Part shown: piece by piece, positions 34,952 to 44,739 of the stretch | How the letters are laid out: each line of letters begins with the position of its first letter | Numbering within the stretch: position 1 is the stretch's first letter | Notes under the pieces: model-generated | The model's database searches: none | Told to the model about the DNA's origin: nothing | What the model saw: only the letters and a program-made list of their open reading frames with translations | NCBI RefSeq assembly: GCF_001590925.1 | Contig: NZ_BCTU01000024.1 | Location: 62,001-126,000 of the forward strand | DNA from: Serratia plymuthica NBRC 102599 | GTDB taxonomy: Bacteria; Pseudomonadota; Gammaproteobacteria; Enterobacterales; Enterobacteriaceae | Reading direction: 5' to 3' | Length of the DNA stretch: 64,000 bases | Translations under genes and position numbers: made by a program

Positions 34952-36178
34952 ATGAACACCAAACCGGCAAATCGCAGCTTAATCGTTCTGGGCACCATCA
35001 TCTGCCAGATGGGGCTCGGCACTATTTATACCTGGAGCCTGTTCAACCAGCCGCTGGTCGACAAATTCCATTGGGGCCTCGGTGACGTCGCCACCACCTT
35101 CTCCATCACCAGCTTCTTTCTGGCCTTCGCCACGCTGTTCGCCGGCAAGCTGCAGGAACGCTTCGGCATCCGCAACCTGACACTGTGCTCCGGTATCCTG
35201 GTCGGCCTGGGTCTTATCGCCAGCGCCCACGTCAGTTCATTGGATATGATCTATCTGTTGGCCGGCGTCGTGGTTGGGTTCGCGGTGGGTATCGCCTACA
35301 TCTCCACTCTGTCCAACCTGATCAAGTGGTTCCCGGCCAATAAAGGGCTGATCTCCGGCATCTCCGTCGGTGCATTCGGCAGCGGCAGCCTGCTGTTCAA
35401 ATACGTTAACGCCGCGCTGATTGCCGACGTCGGCGTGTCCGCCGCCTTCTTCTACTGGGGCGCGATTGTGATGGCGTTGATTGTGCTGGGTTCTTTACTG
35501 TTGAAAGAGCCGGTGCTCGCCAGCCAGTCCGCACAGCAAAAGGCCGGTACTTTGGGTAACGACTTCAGCGTGCGCCAGATGCTAGCGACCAAAGAGGCTT
35601 ACCTGTTGTTCATCATTTTCTTCGCCGCCTGCATGAGTGGCCTGTACCTGATTGGCATCGTGAAAGACATGGGCGTACAGCTGGCCGGGATGGATTTAGC
35701 CACTGCCGCCAACACCGTTTCCGCCGTAGCGATTTTCAACACCGCAGGCCGCATCATTCTGGGTACGCTGTCGGATAAAGTAGGCCGCATGCGCGTCATC
35801 AGCTTCACCATGCTGGTTACCGTGCTGGCGATTGTATCGTTGAGCTTCCTCACCCTGAACCATACGCTGTTCTTTATCTGCGTCGGCGCCGTCGCCTTCT
35901 GCTTCGGTGGCAACATCACCGTGTTCCCGGCGATTGTCGGCGACTTCTTCGGCCTGAAAAACCACAGCAAAAACTACGGCATCATTTATCAGGGCTTCGG
36001 TCTGGGCGCGCTGGCCGGCTCGTTCGTCGCCAAATACTTCGGCGGTTTCCATGCCACTTTCATGGTCATTGGCGTACTGTCCATCGCTTCCCTGCTGATT
36101 ACCCTGTTCATCAAGGCGCCAAAAGCAGTGGAGCAGGAAGAAGAAAGCCGCGAGCCGGCAGACTTGGTCAAAGCCTGA
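34952..36178 (+). CDS. yhjX: YhjX-like pyruvate-inducible MFS transporter
   Basis: A 408-residue MFS protein of the oxalate/formate antiporter (OFA) subfamily, similar to E. coli YhjX, a pyruvate-inducible transporter activated by YpdB. It has 12 helices; conserved parts include LGTIYTWSLFN (helix 1), GKLQERFG between helices 2 and 3, LSNLIKWFPANKGLISGIS and GRIILGTLSDKVGRMRVISF. Start ATG at 34952 follows AGAAGGAGACCGGCC, a strong ribosome site; the open frame upstream (from 34778) runs through the operator and is not coding. It is separated from glk by a strong bidirectional terminator. Confidence 0.88.
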   Translation: MNTKPANRSLIVLGTIICQMGLGTIYTWSLFNQPLVDKFHWGLGDVATTFSITSFFLAFATLFAGKLQERFGIRNLTLCSGILVGLGLIASAHVSSLDMIYLLAGVVVGFAVGIAYISTLSNLIKWFPANKGLISGISVGAFGSGSLLFKYVNAALIADVGVSAAFFYWGAIVMALIVLGSLLLKEPVLASQSAQQKAGTLGNDFSVRQMLATKEAYLLFIIFFAACMSGLYLIGIVKDMGVQLAGMDLATAANTVSAVAIFNTAGRIILGTLSDKVGRMRVISFTMLVTVLAIVSLSFLTLNHTLFFICVGAVAFCFGGNITVFPAIVGDFFGLKNHSKNYGIIYQGFGLGALAGSFVAKYFGGFHATFMVIGVLSIASLLITLFIKAPKAVEQEEESREPADLVKA

Positions 36179-36190
36179 TTTTTAAATAGC

Positions 36191-36229
36191 AAAAAGGGGC
36201 GCAACCCATTGGGTTGCGCCCCTTTTTTT
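36191..36229 (+). terminator. Bidirectional terminator between yhjX and glk
   Basis: AAAAAGGGGCGCAACCC ATT GGGTTGCGCCCCTTTTTTT: a 12-bp GC-rich stem with an A-run on the left and T-run on the right, suited to both convergent genes. Confidence 0.85.
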
Positions 36230-36243
36230 ATCGCTGATGCAGA

Positions 36244-37206
36244 TTACAAATGCATACCCAACGTCTGGCGCAGATGGGCACCGGCGCCCAACAAGCCCGG
36301 TTGCGCATGGGTGATCATAAAGACCGGGATATCATGCACGTAATCCTTGAAACGCCCTTTATCTTCAAACGCCGCGCGGAAACCGGATGCCTTGAAGAAC
36401 TCCATAAAGCGCGGCACTATGCCGCCGGCGATGTAAACGCCGCCGAAAGTGCCGAGATTCAACGCCAGGTTGCCGCCAAAGCGTCCTAAAATAACGCAGA
36501 ACAGCGACAAGGCACGGCGGCAATCAATGCAGCTGTCGGCCAGCGCGCGCTCGGTGATGTCCTTTGGCTCTAGCTTTTCCGGCAGGCGTTGATCGGACTT
36601 GACGATAGCGCGGTAGAGATTGACCAATCCCGGGCCGGACAGCACGCGCTCGGCGGATACGTGCCCCACTTCTGCCCGCAGCACCTCCAGAATGCTATCT
36701 TCCTCTTCGCTGTTCGGCGCAAAATCAACGTGGCCGCCTTCCCCCGGCAGGCTCACCCAGCGGCGGTTAACGTGCACCAGGTGCGCCACCCCCAGGCCGG
36801 TGCCGGCGCCGTACACCGCAATCGGCTTGTCTTTCTGCGCGCTGCCGCCGCCGAACTGCAACACATCGTCTGGCGTCAACATCGGGATCGCCATCGAGAC
36901 GGCGGTAAAGTCGTTGATCACTTCCAGATGGTTAAGCCCCAGGTTGGCTTGCATCTCTTTGATCGAGAACGCCCAGGTGTGGTTGGTCATCGCCACCCAA
37001 TCTTCGGTGACCGGGCAGGCAATCGCGATGCAGGCGTCCTGCACCTGAATATCCTGCTCCTTCAGATATTGGCGGATCACCGCCTCCAGGCTGTCAAACT
37101 CCAGGCCGGAATAGGTTTTTGCCTGGGTAATTTCACCCGTCGCCACAGTGCACAACGCCAGGCGGGCATTCGTCCCGCCAACATCACCTACGAGGGCATA
37201 GGTCAT
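36244..37206 (-). CDS. glk: Glucokinase Glk
   Basis: Glk phosphorylates intracellular glucose to glucose-6-phosphate. The 320-residue protein has the ATP phosphate-1 motif [12 protein letters not shown] (about 7-18), the substrate region VINDFTAV (about 99-106), [11 protein letters not shown] (phosphate 2) and [11 protein letters not shown]. Length equals E. coli Glk (321). The start at 37206 ([11 protein letters not shown]) is chosen because the P-loop then lies at its usual position; an upstream frame to 37302 has no merit. Confidence 0.94.
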   Translation of the reverse strand: MTYALVGDVGGTNARLALCTVATGEITQAKTYSGLEFDSLEAVIRQYLKEQDIQVQDACIAIACPVTEDWVAMTNHTWAFSIKEMQANLGLNHLEVINDFTAVSMAIPMLTPDDVLQFGGGSAQKDKPIAVYGAGTGLGVAHLVHVNRRWVSLPGEGGHVDFAPNSEEEDSILEVLRAEVGHVSAERVLSGPGLVNLYRAIVKSDQRLPEKLEPKDITERALADSCIDCRRALSLFCVILGRFGGNLALNLGTFGGVYIAGGIVPRFMEFFKASGFRAAFEDKGRFKDYVHDIPVFMITHAQPGLLGAGAHLRQTLGMHL

Positions 37207-37552
37207 CAGTATCTTCTCCGCAAAATGAATAATTGAAAGCTGCCCACACTGTAAAATCCCGCCGCAAAAACAACAATCACCATCCTTCGCGCTGCCATCC
37301 ATTAGCGATCCAGATCACAAAAAACGTTTCAGCTTGGCGGTTATGCCGCAGTTTGAAACAAATTGCGGCAAAAAAACGTGCCGTGGCGGCTGTTAAGCGT
37401 CATAACAGAGAGGCACTATTAATCAACCTGCGCCCTTTGCCTGTCGGCCATTGCTTTACGTGCCGACGTCCCTTTTTGTCTGGCAAGCCAGGGCACAACC
37501 CAATCACCCATTCTCCCTGCCGCTCAGGGGGCCATTGACAAGGGATCCTTGC
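37207..37552. other. Divergent promoter region glk/yfeO
   Basis: Promoters for both divergent genes must lie here. The sequence is AT-rich with TTGCGGCAAAAAAACG runs and a GATCCAGATCACAAAAAACG stretch near 37308, which resembles half of a CRP site. No gene seen. Confidence 0.4.
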
Positions 37553-38800
37553 ATGCTGCACCCGCGCGCCAATACCATGTTGGCTTTCGCCCTGCCCGCT
37601 CTCGTTATCGGTTCAGCCTCAAGCCTGGTGCTTATTCTGGTGATGAAATTCGCCGACGCGCTGCAACGGCTGCTTTGGGTGAACATACCCACGGCCTTGA
37701 ATATCGATACCCACTCGCCCTGGTGGCTGCTCAGCATCCTGACGCTGGCCGGTATCGCCGTCGGGCTGATTATCCGTTATATGCCCGGCCACGCAGGACC
37801 GGATCCAGCTACCGAATCGCTGATCGGCATGCCGTTGCCGCTTTCTGCCGTGCCCGGCCTCGGGCTGGCGTTAATCATTGGTCTGGCGGGCGGCGTGAGC
37901 CTGGGGCCGGAAAACCCCATCACTGCCATCAATATTGCGTTGGTGGTCGCTGTAGGTTCGCGGCTGTTGCCGAGAGTGCCGCGCATGGACTGGATTATTC
38001 TCGCCGCCGCCGGCACCATCGGCGCGCTGTTTGGCACCCCGGTTGCCGCCGCGCTGATCTTTTCGCAAACGCTGGCCGGCAATAACGACGTGCCGCTGTG
38101 GGATCGGTTGTTTGCCCCGCTGATGGCGGCAGCGGCCGGCGCGGTGACCACTCAGCTGTTTTTCACACCGAACTTCGCGCTGCAAATTGACGCCTATGCC
38201 GCCACCCGGCTGACGGATATTTTCAGTGGTTCCATCGTCGCCCTGATCGCCATCGCGCTGGGTATGGTAGCGCTGTGGAGCTTCCCTCATCTCCATCGCC
38301 TGTTCCATTCGCTGAAAAACCCGGTGCTGATGCTGGGCCTGGGCGGCTTTGCGCTCGGTGTACTGGCGCTGATCGGCGGGGAGATCACGCTATTTAAAGG
38401 GTTGGACGAAATGAAGCGGCTGGCTGCCGGGGAGAACTTCTCGGTCACGGAACTGCTGCTGATTACCCTGACCAAGCTGGCGGCGTTGGTGATTGCCGCC
38501 GCCAGCGGTTTTCGCGGCGGGCGTATCTTCCCGGCGGTGTTTGTCGGCGTGGCGCTGGGCCTGATGCTGCATCAGCACGTCCCGGCTGTACCGGCGGCCA
38601 TCACCGTCTCCTGCGCCATTATGGGGCTGGTGCTGGTGGTCACGCGTGATGGCTGGCTCAGCCTGTTTATGGCCGTCGCAGTGGTGCCGGAGCTGCACCT
38701 GCTGCCGGTGCTGTGCATTGTGATGCTGCCCGCCTGGCTGGTGCTGGCGGGCAAACCCTTGATGTTGGTAGGCAAACGCCAACCGCCGCACGACGATTAG
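37553..38800 (+). CDS. yfeO: Putative CLC-type ion channel protein YfeO
   Basis: A 415-residue polytopic membrane protein of the CLC chloride channel family, like E. coli YfeO; transported ion unknown. It has about ten helices, with CLC-like motifs [11 protein letters not shown] (as in GSGxxxxGP loops), [13 protein letters not shown] and [14 protein letters not shown]. Start ATG at 37553 follows AAGGGATCCTTGC; the product [12 protein letters not shown] matches the E. coli start. The stop overlaps the convergent racemase stop by four bases (38797-38800). Confidence 0.9.
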   Translation: MLHPRANTMLAFALPALVIGSASSLVLILVMKFADALQRLLWVNIPTALNIDTHSPWWLLSILTLAGIAVGLIIRYMPGHAGPDPATESLIGMPLPLSAVPGLGLALIIGLAGGVSLGPENPITAINIALVVAVGSRLLPRVPRMDWIILAAAGTIGALFGTPVAAALIFSQTLAGNNDVPLWDRLFAPLMAAAAGAVTTQLFFTPNFALQIDAYAATRLTDIFSGSIVALIAIALGMVALWSFPHLHRLFHSLKNPVLMLGLGGFALGVLALIGGEITLFKGLDEMKRLAAGENFSVTELLLITLTKLAALVIAAASGFRGGRIFPAVFVGVALGLMLHQHVPAVPAAITVSCAIMGLVLVVTRDGWLSLFMAVAVVPELHLLPVLCIVMLPAWLVLAGKPLMLVGKRQPPHDD

Positions 38801-39489
38801 GCCAGCGCGTATTCCGCGGCGGCGCGCGCATGGATAGCGGTAGTGTCGAACACCGGCACCGAAGCATCCTGCGCGCTGACCAGCAGGCCAATCTCGGTAC
38901 AGCCGAAAATAATGCCCTGCGCGCCCCGCTGTTCCAGGTCACCGATAATGCGGCGATACTCATCGCGCGACGCGTCGCGGATCGTCCCCAGACACAGCTC
39001 TTCATAAATAATGCGATGCACGATATCGCGATCGGCCGCCGTGGGCGTAACCACCTCGATGCCGTGCCGCTCTTGCAACCGCCCGCGATAAAAATCCTGC
39101 TCCATGGTAAAACGCGTGCCGAGCAGCCCGATGCGACGGATCCCCTGTTGGCGCACCTGCAACGCCGTGGCGTCGGCGATGTGAATCAGGGGCAGGCCAC
39201 TGGCCTGTTCAACCGCGTCCGCCACTTTGTGCATGGTGTTGGTGCAGATGACGATGGCCTCCGCACCTGCGGCTCGTAACGACACGGCTGCTGCGGCCAG
39301 CAGATGCCCCGCGCCGTCCCAATCCCCCTGATGCTGCAGGCGTTCAATCTCGTGGAAATCGACGCTGTAGAGGACGATCTTGGCCGAATGCAGGCCGCCA
39401 AGACGCCCCTTCACCTGTTCATTGATCATGCGGTAATAAGGGAGGGTTGATTCCCAGCTCATACCGCCCAACAAACCCAACACTTTCAT
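38797..39489 (-). CDS. ygeA: Amino acid racemase YgeA
   Basis: A 230-residue Asp/Glu racemase-type enzyme; E. coli YgeA is a broad-range racemase for amino acids such as homoserine. Catalytic Cys residues are in [12 protein letters not shown] (about residue 83) and [12 protein letters not shown] (about 195), the pair that abstracts the alpha proton from either side. It starts [20 protein letters not shown]. Start at 39489 gives the same length as the E. coli protein (230). It is read leftward from beside the PACE gene (67-base gap). Confidence 0.88.
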   Translation of the reverse strand: MKVLGLLGGMSWESTLPYYRMINEQVKGRLGGLHSAKIVLYSVDFHEIERLQHQGDWDGAGHLLAAAAVSLRAAGAEAIVICTNTMHKVADAVEQASGLPLIHIADATALQVRQQGIRRIGLLGTRFTMEQDFYRGRLQERHGIEVVTPTAADRDIVHRIIYEELCLGTIRDASRDEYRRIIGDLEQRGAQGIIFGCTEIGLLVSAQDASVPVFDTTAIHARAAAEYALA

Positions 39490-39556
39490 CGTTTTTTCTC
39501 CGCCTCGTTGCCGTCTCTCTCCGACACTACCGGAGAATCGCAGCGATGACGACACG

Positions 39557-40009
39557 TTATTTCACGCCGGAACTGGCCGGTTGACGCGCTTCGAACCAGC
39601 GTTGACGCAGCGTGTCGTACACCCAGTTATAGATCATGGTGTACGGCAGGAAGAACAGGAAGAAACCGATCTCCAGCATAAAGGCCTGCGCGAAGGAAAT
39701 ATTCAGCATCCAGGCGGCAATCGGCACGCCTATCAGGACAAAACCGGCCTCAAAGCCCAGAGCGTGGAACCCCCGCACTTTAAGATTACGCGCCACGCGG
39801 CCCACCGGCCACAGGCGGTCAAACACCGTGTTATAAATCATGTTCCAAAGCATAGCGACGGTCGACAACATCACCGCCAACGCACCGATCTGTACCATAG
39901 AACGGTTGAGCAGCCAGGCACCCAGCGGGGCGCAAATCATCACGGCAATGGCTTCAAAACCGACGGCATGGACGATACGTTCAACGAAAGACTTGTTTTG
40001 CAGTTGCAT
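39557..40009 (-). CDS. PACE-family multidrug/biocide efflux transporter
   Basis: A 150-residue inner-membrane protein of the proteobacterial antimicrobial compound efflux (PACE) family, whose founding member AceI exports chlorhexidine. It has four helices and two BTP repeats: in the first ERIVHAVGFEAIAVMICAPLG and in the second RGFHALGFEAGFVLIGVPIA (the conserved Glu in helix 1 is in GFEA, the second in the same motif), and the closing NWVYDTLRQRW. PACE genes are typically divergent from a LysR regulator, as here. The regulator starts at 40167, 157 bases away. Confidence 0.88.
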   Translation of the reverse strand: MQLQNKSFVERIVHAVGFEAIAVMICAPLGAWLLNRSMVQIGALAVMLSTVAMLWNMIYNTVFDRLWPVGRVARNLKVRGFHALGFEAGFVLIGVPIAAWMLNISFAQAFMLEIGFFLFFLPYTMIYNWVYDTLRQRWFEARQPASSGVK

Positions 40010-40166
40010 ACATCACCTGTTTTTTTACCCTATGAATCTGTCGGGGAGCGGCAAGCCGCCCCGCATTAATCGGAGCTGATTTATTCGCCCCCAACTAAAG
40101 CCAGGTGATTATCATCGATTTTTTGGGTAGATTAAAAATAGGTTCCATCGATAAAGTAGATACATC

Positions 40167-41057
40167 ATGCGCTATTCACCTGAAGCCCTGCAGGCATTTG
40201 TCGAAGCCGCCGCTCTGGGTTCTTTTTCTGCCGCCGCGCGCAAGCTGCGTAAAAGCCAATCGACCATCAGCACCGCCATCGCTAACCTGGAGGCGGATCT
40301 CGGCTTGCAATTGTTCGATCGCCAGGCACGGCAGCCAGTCTTGACCGCCGCCGGCCGTAAAGTGCTCGGCCATGTGCAGGAGATCCTCGCCGCCAGCGAA
40401 CGGCTTGACGCGCTGAGCATCCGCCTGGCGGACAAGACAGAACCCCGGTTAACCATCGTATTTTCCGATACCTACCAGCCGAATCACCACGACAGGTTGA
40501 TGCTGCACTTTGAGCGGCGCTATCAGGATATTGAACTCGAATGCATGATTGCCGAGGACGGGGACGTGCTCGATCTGCTGCAAAGCGGGCGTGCTCACCT
40601 TGGCATGGTAGAGGTTCAGCCCAGTTATCCGCCGGATATCGCCTTCGCACGGCTGCCGGAGCAAACTGAAATGGGGCTGTTCGTCGCCCGCTCGCACCCG
40701 CTGGCGCAAACGGCCTCGCCAACGCATGAGCAGTTATCCAGCACGCGCCAGCTGTATTTGAATACCTACACTGGCGCAAACGCGGCACGGCCCCAGGGGT
40801 TGGTATGGTCCGCGCCGAGCTATCTGATGCTGCTGGAAATGGCGGAACAAGGTTTTGGCTGGGCCGCGTTGCCAAACTGGCTGGTGAAACAGTACGGCCA
40901 CGACAAATTAGCCGAGCTGAAGCCGCGCGGTTGGCCGAAGCTGATTTCCGTGGATGCGGTGTGGTCGAAGTTGTCCCCGCCGGGGCCGGCGGGGTACTGG
41001 TTGCTGGAGCGCTTGTTGGAAAGCGCGGAAGATCAGGCCGCCGCGTTGCGTGATTGA
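40167..41057 (+). CDS. LysR-family regulator of the divergent PACE pump
   Basis: A 296-residue LysR-type regulator. The N-terminal HTH (about 1-60: MRYSPEALQAFVEAAALGSF, split, and KSQSTISTAIANLEADLGLQ) is followed by an effector domain with IVFSDTYQPNHHDRLML, FERRYQDIELECMI and a C-terminal GPAGYWLLERLLES. The divergent PACE transporter suggests it activates that pump in response to its substrate; this is the common pairing in the family. The stop overlaps the convergent ipdC stop by 25 bases (41033-41057). Confidence 0.85.
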   Translation: MRYSPEALQAFVEAAALGSFSAAARKLRKSQSTISTAIANLEADLGLQLFDRQARQPVLTAAGRKVLGHVQEILAASERLDALSIRLADKTEPRLTIVFSDTYQPNHHDRLMLHFERRYQDIELECMIAEDGDVLDLLQSGRAHLGMVEVQPSYPPDIAFARLPEQTEMGLFVARSHPLAQTASPTHEQLSSTRQLYLNTYTGANAARPQGLVWSAPSYLMLLEMAEQGFGWAALPNWLVKQYGHDKLAELKPRGWPKLISVDAVWSKLSPPGPAGYWLLERLLESAEDQAAALRD

Positions 41058-42694
41058 ATGGCGCGCGAAACGGTATCCAGCAATTCGGGGATATCCATCT
41101 TCGGCAGCACCACTTCCACGAAGGCCAACTGCCGGCTGTCGCCCACTTCGCGCAATGCCTGGCGCAGTTGCTCCGGTTCGGTGACCCGCAGCGTTTTCAC
41201 CTGATGCTCGCCGGCCAGCGCCTGCGGCAGTTGCGTCCAGTTCCACTGGGCGATGTCGTTGTAGCGCTGCTCCGGCCCATGAATCGCCCGTTCGACGGTA
41301 TACCCCTCATTATTCAGCAGGAAGATCACCGGTTTCAGCCCGTCGCGCAGCATCGAGCCAATCTCTTGCGCGGTGAGTTGCGCCGCTCCGTCGCCGATCA
41401 AAAGCAGCACCCGGCGATCCGGCTCCGCCGTCTGCGCGCCGAACGCCGCCGGCAGGGTGTAGCCGATAGATCCCCACAGCGACTGAACGATAAATCGGCA
41501 GCCCTGCGGCAGGCTCAAAACCGCAGCGCCAAAACAGGCGGTGCCCTGATCGGCGATCACTATGTCGCCTGGGCGCAAGAAGTCCTGGATCTGTTGCCAG
41601 AAGCCGTGTTGGTCCAAACCGCTGCCGCTCGGCGCCGGTAATTCCGGCCGTTTGATCGCCGGCAACTGCCATTGCAACGCCAGTGGCAACGTCAACTGGT
41701 GCAACGCTTGTACCGCGTCACGTATCGGGATCTGGCTGAATACCTGCTGCCCGACCCGCGCTTCAAAAGGCTGGATATCGATACACTTCTCCGTCGGCAA
41801 GTGATGGCTGAAACCGGCGGTAATGGTATCGGTAAAGCGCACGCCGACGGTAATCACCACGTCGGCGTTCTCAATCAGCTGCTTCACCTGCGGATCGCTG
41901 GCCGCACCGGCGTAGGTGCCGGTAAAGCAGGCATGGGTTTCATCAAAGACGCTCTTACCGAGCAGCATCGTCGAATGCGGCATGTCGACCTCATTCATCC
42001 ACTGTTCCAGCACCCCTTCGGCGCCAAAGCGTTCAGCCAGGAAATCGGCCAACAGAGAAACCCGCCGTGCCGGCAGCAGCATTTCTCGCGCTGCGGCGAT
42101 AAACGCCTGCAACGACGCCTGTGAAAGATGGGCCTGTCGCAGCATCAGCGGCGCCGGTCGCGACGCCAGCGGCGCTTCCGCCACGTCGCTCGGCAACATC
42201 AGGTAAACCGGGCGGCGTTCAAACAGCGCGGTGGTCAGCAGGCGATCGATTTCCGCCTCGGCGTTGGCGGCGGTGAGGTTCGCCTGAGCGACGGTCACTT
42301 CTTTGGCCATGCGGGCAAAGTGGCCAAAATCCCCGTCCCCCAGCGAGTGGTGCAGTAAATCGCCGGCCCGCTGCGCGCGCAGCGCCGGGGTGCCAACCAC
42401 GTGGATCACCGGTAAGTATTCGGCGTAGCTGCCGGCAATACCATTTACCGCGCTCAGTTCGCCCACGCCAAAGGTGGTCAGTAAAGCGGCGGCCGGTTTG
42501 CAGCGCGCGTAACCGTCTGCGGCATAGGCGGCATTGAGTTCGTTGGCACACCCCACCCAGGCGATCTGCGGGTGAGCAATCACGTGGTCGAGAAACTGCA
42601 GGTTGTAGTCTCCGGGCACGCCAAAGAAGTGCCGGATGCCGATCTGGGCTAAACGATCGAGTAGGTAATCGGCCACCGTATAGCTTTTACTCAT
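41033..42694 (-). CDS. ipdC: Indolepyruvate decarboxylase IpdC
   Basis: IpdC converts indole-3-pyruvate to indole-3-acetaldehyde, the key step of the indolepyruvate route to auxin (IAA). The 553-residue protein belongs to the pyruvate/indolepyruvate decarboxylase (TPP) family: IRHFFGVPGDYNLQFLDHVI at the N-terminus, GDGAAQLTAQEIGSMLRDGL (split at G; the TPP GDG-x-NN motif with NNEGYTVE) near residues 440-470, and the RHFFGVPGD-Glu catalytic residue around 51. Start ATG at 42694 (MSKSYTVADYLLDR) is preferred to the upstream frame to 42763 because AGGTG lies 6 bases upstream. Length matches known IpdC (552). Confidence 0.88.
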   Translation of the reverse strand: MSKSYTVADYLLDRLAQIGIRHFFGVPGDYNLQFLDHVIAHPQIAWVGCANELNAAYAADGYARCKPAAALLTTFGVGELSAVNGIAGSYAEYLPVIHVVGTPALRAQRAGDLLHHSLGDGDFGHFARMAKEVTVAQANLTAANAEAEIDRLLTTALFERRPVYLMLPSDVAEAPLASRPAPLMLRQAHLSQASLQAFIAAAREMLLPARRVSLLADFLAERFGAEGVLEQWMNEVDMPHSTMLLGKSVFDETHACFTGTYAGAASDPQVKQLIENADVVITVGVRFTDTITAGFSHHLPTEKCIDIQPFEARVGQQVFSQIPIRDAVQALHQLTLPLALQWQLPAIKRPELPAPSGSGLDQHGFWQQIQDFLRPGDIVIADQGTACFGAAVLSLPQGCRFIVQSLWGSIGYTLPAAFGAQTAEPDRRVLLLIGDGAAQLTAQEIGSMLRDGLKPVIFLLNNEGYTVERAIHGPEQRYNDIAQWNWTQLPQALAGEHQVKTLRVTEPEQLRQALREVGDSRQLAFVEVVLPKMDIPELLDTVSRAIQSRNAAA

Positions 42695-42942
42695 GATCAT
42701 CACCTGCCAAAGGTTGCAATTGTTAGTTTTAAGTATCAAATATGTTATGAAAATGTCGAGCATTGTATTTAAACAGCGGATGGAAACCCTACGTTACATC
42801 CCCACACTCGCCACGAGCATTTACCTGCCTCATGGGCAGCATTTAAAAATTGAAGGTGATTTAGCGTGATCCTGGGCTCTGACAACGGGAGTGAAAACGC
42901 ATACACTAAAACTCACTCTCACCTCTGCCGAAAAGGGTTTGT

Positions 42943-43932
42943 ATGCTTTACCAGGCTGATTCTTCGCGTTATCAAAATATGGAATATCGCCGCTGCGGAC
43001 GCAGCGGGCTGAAATTGCCCGCGGTTTCGCTCGGCTTATGGCACAACTTTGGCGACACTACGTTGTATGACAATGCGCGCAAATTGATACATTGCGCGTT
43101 CGATCGCGGTATTACCCATTTCGATCTGGCCAATAACTATGGCCCACCACCCGGTTCCGCCGAGGAAAACTTTGGCCGCATCCTCAGCGCAGATCTGAAA
43201 CCCTGGCGCGATGAACTGATCATCGCCTCGAAGGCCGGTTACACCATGTGGCCTGGCCCTTACGGCGACTGGGGTTCGAAGAAGTATCTGGTCGCCAGCC
43301 TGGATCAAAGCCTGCAACGTATGGGGCTGGAATATGTGGATATCTTCTATCACCATCGCCCGGATCCGGATACGCCGCTGGAGGAAACCATGGGCGCGCT
43401 GGATCTGCTGGTACGCCAGGGCAAGGCGCTGTACGTCGGGCTGTCCAACTACCCGGCCGACCGCGCGCGCCAGGCATTCGAGATTCTGCACCGGCTCGGC
43501 ACGCCTTGCGTGATCCATCAGCCTAAGTACTCCCTGTTCGAGCGCTGGGTTGAGCCGGAGCTGCTGGATACGCTCGAAGACCATGGCGTCGGCTCCATTG
43601 CATTCTCCCCGCTGGCCGGCGGCCTGCTGACCGATCGTTACCTGCACGGCATTCCGCAAGATTCACGCGCAGCCAGCGGCAGCCAGTTCCTGCAACCTGA
43701 TCAGCTCACCGACGCAAAACTGGAAAAGGTGCGCCAGCTTAACGCCCTGGCGCAACAGCGTGGGCAGAAGCTGTCGCAGATGGCGCTGGCCTGGGTATTG
43801 CGCGGCGATCGCGTGACTTCCGTGCTGATTGGCGCCAGCAAGACCAGCCAGATTGAAGATGCCGTCGGCATGCTGGCTAACCGCACTTTCAGCAGCGACG
43901 AAATCGCCCATATCGAACGGATATTAATGTAA
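42943..43932 (+). CDS. yghZ: Aldo/keto reductase YghZ-like (glyceraldehyde 3-phosphate reductase)
   Basis: A 329-residue aldo/keto reductase similar to E. coli YghZ (Gpr), which reduces L-glyceraldehyde 3-phosphate and methylglyoxal with NADPH. Catalytic tetrad residues are visible: Asp and Tyr in THFDLANNYGPPPGSAEENF (split at Y), Lys in ELIIASKAGYTMWPG and His in DIFYHHRPDPDTPLEET. The C-terminal NADPH-binding loop is VTSVLIGASKTSQIED. It ends about 17 residues earlier than E. coli YghZ. Start at 42943 (MLYQADSSRYQNMEY). Confidence 0.88.
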   Translation: MLYQADSSRYQNMEYRRCGRSGLKLPAVSLGLWHNFGDTTLYDNARKLIHCAFDRGITHFDLANNYGPPPGSAEENFGRILSADLKPWRDELIIASKAGYTMWPGPYGDWGSKKYLVASLDQSLQRMGLEYVDIFYHHRPDPDTPLEETMGALDLLVRQGKALYVGLSNYPADRARQAFEILHRLGTPCVIHQPKYSLFERWVEPELLDTLEDHGVGSIAFSPLAGGLLTDRYLHGIPQDSRAASGSQFLQPDQLTDAKLEKVRQLNALAQQRGQKLSQMALAWVLRGDRVTSVLIGASKTSQIEDAVGMLANRTFSSDEIAHIERILM

Positions 43933-44152
43933 TCGCTTACAATTATCGCCGGGCGCATGGCCGGCGATAACCTCCGCAGCGCCAGACAAATCTTAAATCC
44001 TCATCCCATCGCCGCTTTTCAGAATCCCACTAAGATTCAACCCTATCCGCAGGCGCTAATATGGCGATATTGCAGTAAAAAAATAATAAGGCCGGTTAAT
44101 GATGAACGCGCTTCATTAACTGGCCAACCCGCTACGGCGGAAAGGAGAAGCC

Positions 44153-44554
44153 ATGTTTAAACCTCTGTTATTGGCCGCCTTGTTGGTGGCGTCGACGGTA
44201 CCCGCCATCCAGCAGGCGCATGCGGATGGCCTCAGTATCAATCTGATGCCGGGCGTATCGCTGCGCATTGGCGAGGAAGATAACCGCGGCCGTTATTGGG
44301 ACGGCTACGACTGGCGCGACCGCGATTGGTGGCAAGGCCATCAGGGCCGCTACCTGGGCGATCGCAGCCGCCGGGGCTATTACTGGGATGGTTATCGCTG
44401 GCGCGATAACGATTACTGGCGCAAAAATTATTACTATCATGATGGCCGCTATCGCAAATTCGATAAGCATTACTACAAGCACCACGAAAAACATCATTGG
44501 AAGAAAAATCACCATGATGACGATCGCGGTCGTCGCCATCACGACGATGATTGA
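44153..44554 (+). CDS. ypeC: DUF2502-family secreted protein YpeC
   Basis: A 133-residue DUF2502 protein similar to E. coli YpeC, which also lies beside mntH. Signal peptide of about 24 residues (MFKPLLLAALLVASTVPAIQ then QAHA), then LSINLMPGVSLRIGEEDNRG and two copies of the YWDGYDWRD/YWDGYRWRD motif. The C-terminus is rich in His, Lys and Asp (DKHYYKHHEKHHWKKNHHDD), which could bind metals; that is inference. GGAAAGGAGAAGCC precedes the ATG, a strong ribosome site. Confidence 0.83.
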   Translation: MFKPLLLAALLVASTVPAIQQAHADGLSINLMPGVSLRIGEEDNRGRYWDGYDWRDRDWWQGHQGRYLGDRSRRGYYWDGYRWRDNDYWRKNYYYHDGRYRKFDKHYYKHHEKHHWKKNHHDDDRGRRHHDDD

Positions 44555-44562
44555 TGCCAAAA

Positions 44563-44732
44563 GGCCAGCGTAACGCTGGCCTGAGTTTGATGACAAAGTT
44601 GTCTTTAAACCCGAGATACCCGGGCCTAGCGCACCGAGGGGCGCTCCGGCGGGCAAGCCGCTACGACCCCTTCGGCACGCTCTCCCTAATAATCGGCTTT
44701 GTCAGCAGTCTGAGGCCAGCGTAACGCTGGCC
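44563..44732. repeat. 170-bp MITE-like element with long terminal inverted repeats
   Basis: The ends, 44563-44598 and 44697-44732, are inverted copies of each other at 31 of 36 positions; each end also contains the palindrome GGCCAGCGTAACGCTGGCC. Inside, GCGCACCGAGGGG (about 44619) pairs imperfectly with CCCCTTCGGCACGC (about 44667). No protein-coding capacity. The outer T-run (CCTTTTT at 44731) suggests it also ends the ypeC transcript. The whole could fold as a large stem on either strand. Confidence 0.65.
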
Positions 44733-44739
44733 TTTTTAA

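Noticed and set aside
36589-37236. A 215-codon plus-strand frame over glk
   Set aside because: Antisense to glk, with no family resemblance and no ribosome site.
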